Shown: positions 3,689-5,671 of the stretch, in pieces
Numbering within the stretch: the stretch's first letter is position 1
How the letters are laid out: every line of letters begins with the position of its first letter
Source: Desulfobacterales bacterium CG23_combo_of_CG06-09_8_20_14_all_51_8
GTDB taxonomy: Bacteria > Desulfobacterota > Desulfobacteria > Desulfobacterales > Desulfosalsimonadaceae
NCBI GenBank assembly: GCA_002772195.1
Contig: PCSG01000243.1
Span: forward strand, 2,507 to 8,177
DNA: 5,671 bases
Direction of reading: 5' to 3'
Notes under the pieces: model-generated
Told to the model about the DNA's origin: nothing
Database searches by the model: none
What the model saw: the letters and a program-made list of their open reading frames with translations, nothing else
Position numbers and translations under genes: made by a program

Positions 3689-5671
3689 ATGTCGCGTTTT
3701 CTCCAAAAATCCCGTGCGCTTCGCTGGTTGAAAAAATTCCTGATCATCTTTGCGGCAGTCATACTGACCACTATCCTGCTCATATCCGCCGCCGTCATTT
3801 TTCTTCCCGCAGCCGTATCCACCCAAACAGCTCACCAACTTATTGAATCCCAGGTTTCCAAGGTCCTGGCCCGGGACGCGCGCATCAAAGCACTTGACTG
3901 GTCTTGGAAAAACGGCCTTGTGATTCAAGGTTTTTCAATTCCTGACTCGCCCCATTATTCTGAAAATCAAATTATTTATATTGATGAAATTAAAGTAAAA
4001 CCTGACATAAAAAAAATGATCCGCCGCATTGCGTGTCTGGAGATTGAAGTTTCCGGTCTGAATGTTCGGATCATCAAAAATCCGGACGCAAGTCTTAATA
4101 TTGATTCCCTTGGGAAAAAGCCCGCATCCGGAGACCTTTCTCCTGCGTTACCCGGTGAAGAAAAAAAAGAAGATGAGAAAAAACAGGATGAAAAAAAGGA
4201 TGCAAAAGAAACGCCGCCTGCCAAGTCCTTTGCGCTATCAATAGATATATTCGCACGCATTCGGCTTTCAGACATCAATCTCTCCTATGATGACCGTATA
4301 AAAAAAGAACGATACGCGATTTCCGATCTTGAATTCACTTTAGATGCGCCTTCCGTCAAAACCGCGCCCATGACCCTGGCCCTTGCGGCAGATATCAAAA
4401 TCAACGATCAGAATATTCCCCGCTCCACTCTTACGGCGAATGTCAAAAATCTGTTTGATGCAGACGGGGCTTTCGCGATCAATGCCCTGACCGCCGCACT
4501 TGACGCGGATTTGCCGGGAATCATCGCCCGTATCCGGGCGGATATGGCCGCATCAGAAATCAGGGCTGATGTCCAGATGGATCTTGCCAGGATAGCTTCC
4601 GTTTTCCAGCCCCTGATTCCGGCTTTTCCAACACCTTCGGATATCGGCGGGACGCTTTCCTTGAACGTCAAAACCAATACCGGCCCCAATGCCCCCCTGG
4701 CCTTTGACGCCCGGCTAACAGGGTCTGCGTTACAAGTTTCCGGGGCCGTTCTTGACGGAAAATCCATCGGCCCCGGCAACCTGAACTTTAATCTTCAGGG
4801 GACTCTGGATTTAAAAGCGGAACAGTTAGCATTGGCATCCGGGGATATCACGCTGCTTGAAAACAGTCACTTGCATGCCTCCGGACAGATCGACCACATC
4901 AAAAACGACGCCAAAGACGTCCGCCTTTCAATTTCCCCGCTGTATCTGGATGTCGATGAGCTCGCAGCCTTTGCCCGGCCATTTCTCCCGGCCATGCTGG
5001 TCCTGACCCATCCGGCTGATCGAGCGGATATTTCCCTCCATGAACTAACCCTTAGCGGGCAAATTCCCAAAGGGGGGATGGAAGTTTTAATTAACGATCT
5101 TAAAATTTCCCTGCCGGAATTTATTCTGAAAAATCAGCAAACAGGCGACCCTGCCCTGAGGATGTCCGGAACGCAATTGGAACTTGATGAATTGACGGCC
5201 CGCCTCCTTGATTTTTTTCCCGAATCCGCAAGCATGAAATTATCCCTTGGGATCGACGATCTGTTAAGCGGCGATAAACAAACGGGCATTTCTGTTTCCG
5301 GCATCCGCCTGGATAGTTTAAAAGCGGGAGCGGTCCATCTCCTGAAAACAGAAACTTCACAGCTTAAGATTCAAGGCGATTTTTCGCTGGAAAACCACCT
5401 GCAAATCGGCCAAATTCTTCTGCCGGATCTGGCCAAAATAGCGGCGATCAGCCAGTCTCTATGGATTCAGGCCAATCTTGAGCCAAACGGAACCTTCGGG
5501 GCTTCCCTGGACCATTTTGACGTTGAGACGCCTGAGCTATCCGTTCTTAAAAAAGATATCGGCCCAGTGCAAACCGGCCTTAAAATCCATCTGGCCCTTG
5601 ATAAAATGGATGTGAAAACGCTTGAGCCCCTGCAAATCGACGTGAAGAATCTGCTCGCCCGTCTTGATTTT
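3689..5671 (+). CDS. AsmA/DUF748-like inner-membrane protein (3' end outside window)
   Basis: An uninterrupted frame of 661 codons runs from ATG 3689 to the window edge with no stop, so the gene is incomplete at its 3' end. A stop (TAA 3674-3676) lies in frame just upstream, making this the first ATG; the Shine-Dalgarno is weak (aaagaac). The N-terminus has basic residues then one transmembrane helix (about 17-39), placing the rest in the periplasm. Residues about 69-141 follow the AsmA/DUF748 pattern: LDWSWKNGLVIQGFSIPD (69-86), IDEIKVKPDIKKMI (98-111), and LNVRIIKNPDASLNIDSL (124-141), meaning 'repeat strand, gene-body helix, then a v.i.rn.dG..N'-like motif. A Lys/Glu/Asp-rich low-complexity linker (about 156-175) precedes a long beta-rich region with repeated 'L.G.l....' strands, as expected of bridge-like AsmA/TamB/YhdP relatives that are implicated in phospholipid or outer-membrane homeostasis. 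Specific function unknown. Confidence 0.8.
   Translation, partial: MSRFLQKSRALRWLKKFLIIFAAVILTTILLISAAVIFLPAAVSTQTAHQLIESQVSKVLARDARIKALDWSWKNGLVIQGFSIPDSPHYSENQIIYIDEIKVKPDIKKMIRRIACLEIEVSGLNVRIIKNPDASLNIDSLGKKPASGDLSPALPGEEKKEDEKKQDEKKDAKETPPAKSFALSIDIFARIRLSDINLSYDDRIKKERYAISDLEFTLDAPSVKTAPMTLALAADIKINDQNIPRSTLTANVKNLFDADGAFAINALTAALDADLPGIIARIRADMAASEIRADVQMDLARIASVFQPLIPAFPTPSDIGGTLSLNVKTNTGPNAPLAFDARLTGSALQVSGAVLDGKSIGPGNLNFNLQGTLDLKAEQLALASGDITLLENSHLHASGQIDHIKNDAKDVRLSISPLYLDVDELAAFARPFLPAMLVLTHPADRADISLHELTLSGQIPKGGMEVLINDLKISLPEFILKNQQTGDPALRMSGTQLELDELTARLLDFFPESASMKLSLGIDDLLSGDKQTGISVSGIRLDSLKAGAVHLLKTETSQLKIQGDFSLENHLQIGQILLPDLAKIAAISQSLWIQANLEPNGTFGASLDHFDVETPELSVLKKDIGPVQTGLKIHLALDKMDVKTLEPLQIDVKNLLARLDF

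Noticed and set aside
3641..4278. Minus-strand open frames opposite the start of the AsmA-like gene
   Set aside because: They are antisense to the signal/TM helix and the Lys/Glu linker; their Ser/Phe-rich stretches are complements of the lysine codons.
1..5671. tRNA, rRNA, CRISPR array, insertion sequence or phage genes
   Set aside because: I saw no cloverleaf, regularly spaced repeats with spacers, transposase motifs or terminal inverted repeats in the window.

Overview
The window looks like a chromosomal segment of an anaerobic, Gram-negative bacterium, most likely Desulfobacterota (a Desulfobacterales-like sulfate reducer). This rests on moderate GC content, the protein families present (a DUF1573-type exported protein, an AsmA/DUF748-type inner-membrane protein, ATP-grasp ligases) and one gene best read as encoding selenocysteine, a residue unusually common in that phylum. 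The assignment is inference from gene content; no marker gene is present.

Layout. (a) Positions 3-59 hold the last 18 codons of a plus-strand gene whose tail resembles the C-terminus of KamA-family (lysine/glutamate 2,3-aminomutase-like) radical SAM enzymes. (b) A strong 14-bp hairpin (101-137) lies in the gap before 158-1180, a D-Ala-D-Ala-ligase-like ATP-grasp protein. (c) This overlaps by 10 bp a second ATP-grasp protein fused to a C-terminal GNAT acetyltransferase (1171-2778). (d) On the minus strand, 3469-2747 encodes an exported DUF1573-family protein whose frame is interrupted by one TGA exactly where the family's Cys-Gly-Cys motif should begin. A hairpin able to act as a bacterial SECIS follows the TGA, so I read the gene as one selenoprotein with a Sec-Gly-Cys motif. 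Its 3' end overlaps the ATP-grasp/GNAT gene tail-to-tail by 32 bp. (e) A 219-bp AT-rich divergent intergenic region with several repeats follows. (f) From 3689 to the window end runs an incomplete AsmA/DUF748-like gene.

How the genes may work together. The plus-strand genes at the left look like a small biosynthetic operon: a possible beta-amino-acid-forming aminomutase, two ATP-grasp carboxylate-amine ligases and an acetyltransferase. That set would suit synthesis of a small N-acetylated peptide or beta-amino-acid conjugate, perhaps a compatible solute by analogy with N-acetylglutaminylglutamine amide (made by a GNAT/ATP-grasp fusion) and N-epsilon-acetyl-beta-lysine (made by a KamA homologue plus a GNAT). 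The product is a hypothesis. The selenoprotein and the AsmA-like gene are divergently arranged cell-envelope genes with no evident link to that pathway.

The most notable observation is the selenocysteine-type DUF1573 gene. Conventional gene calling would split it into two fragments or call it a pseudogene.
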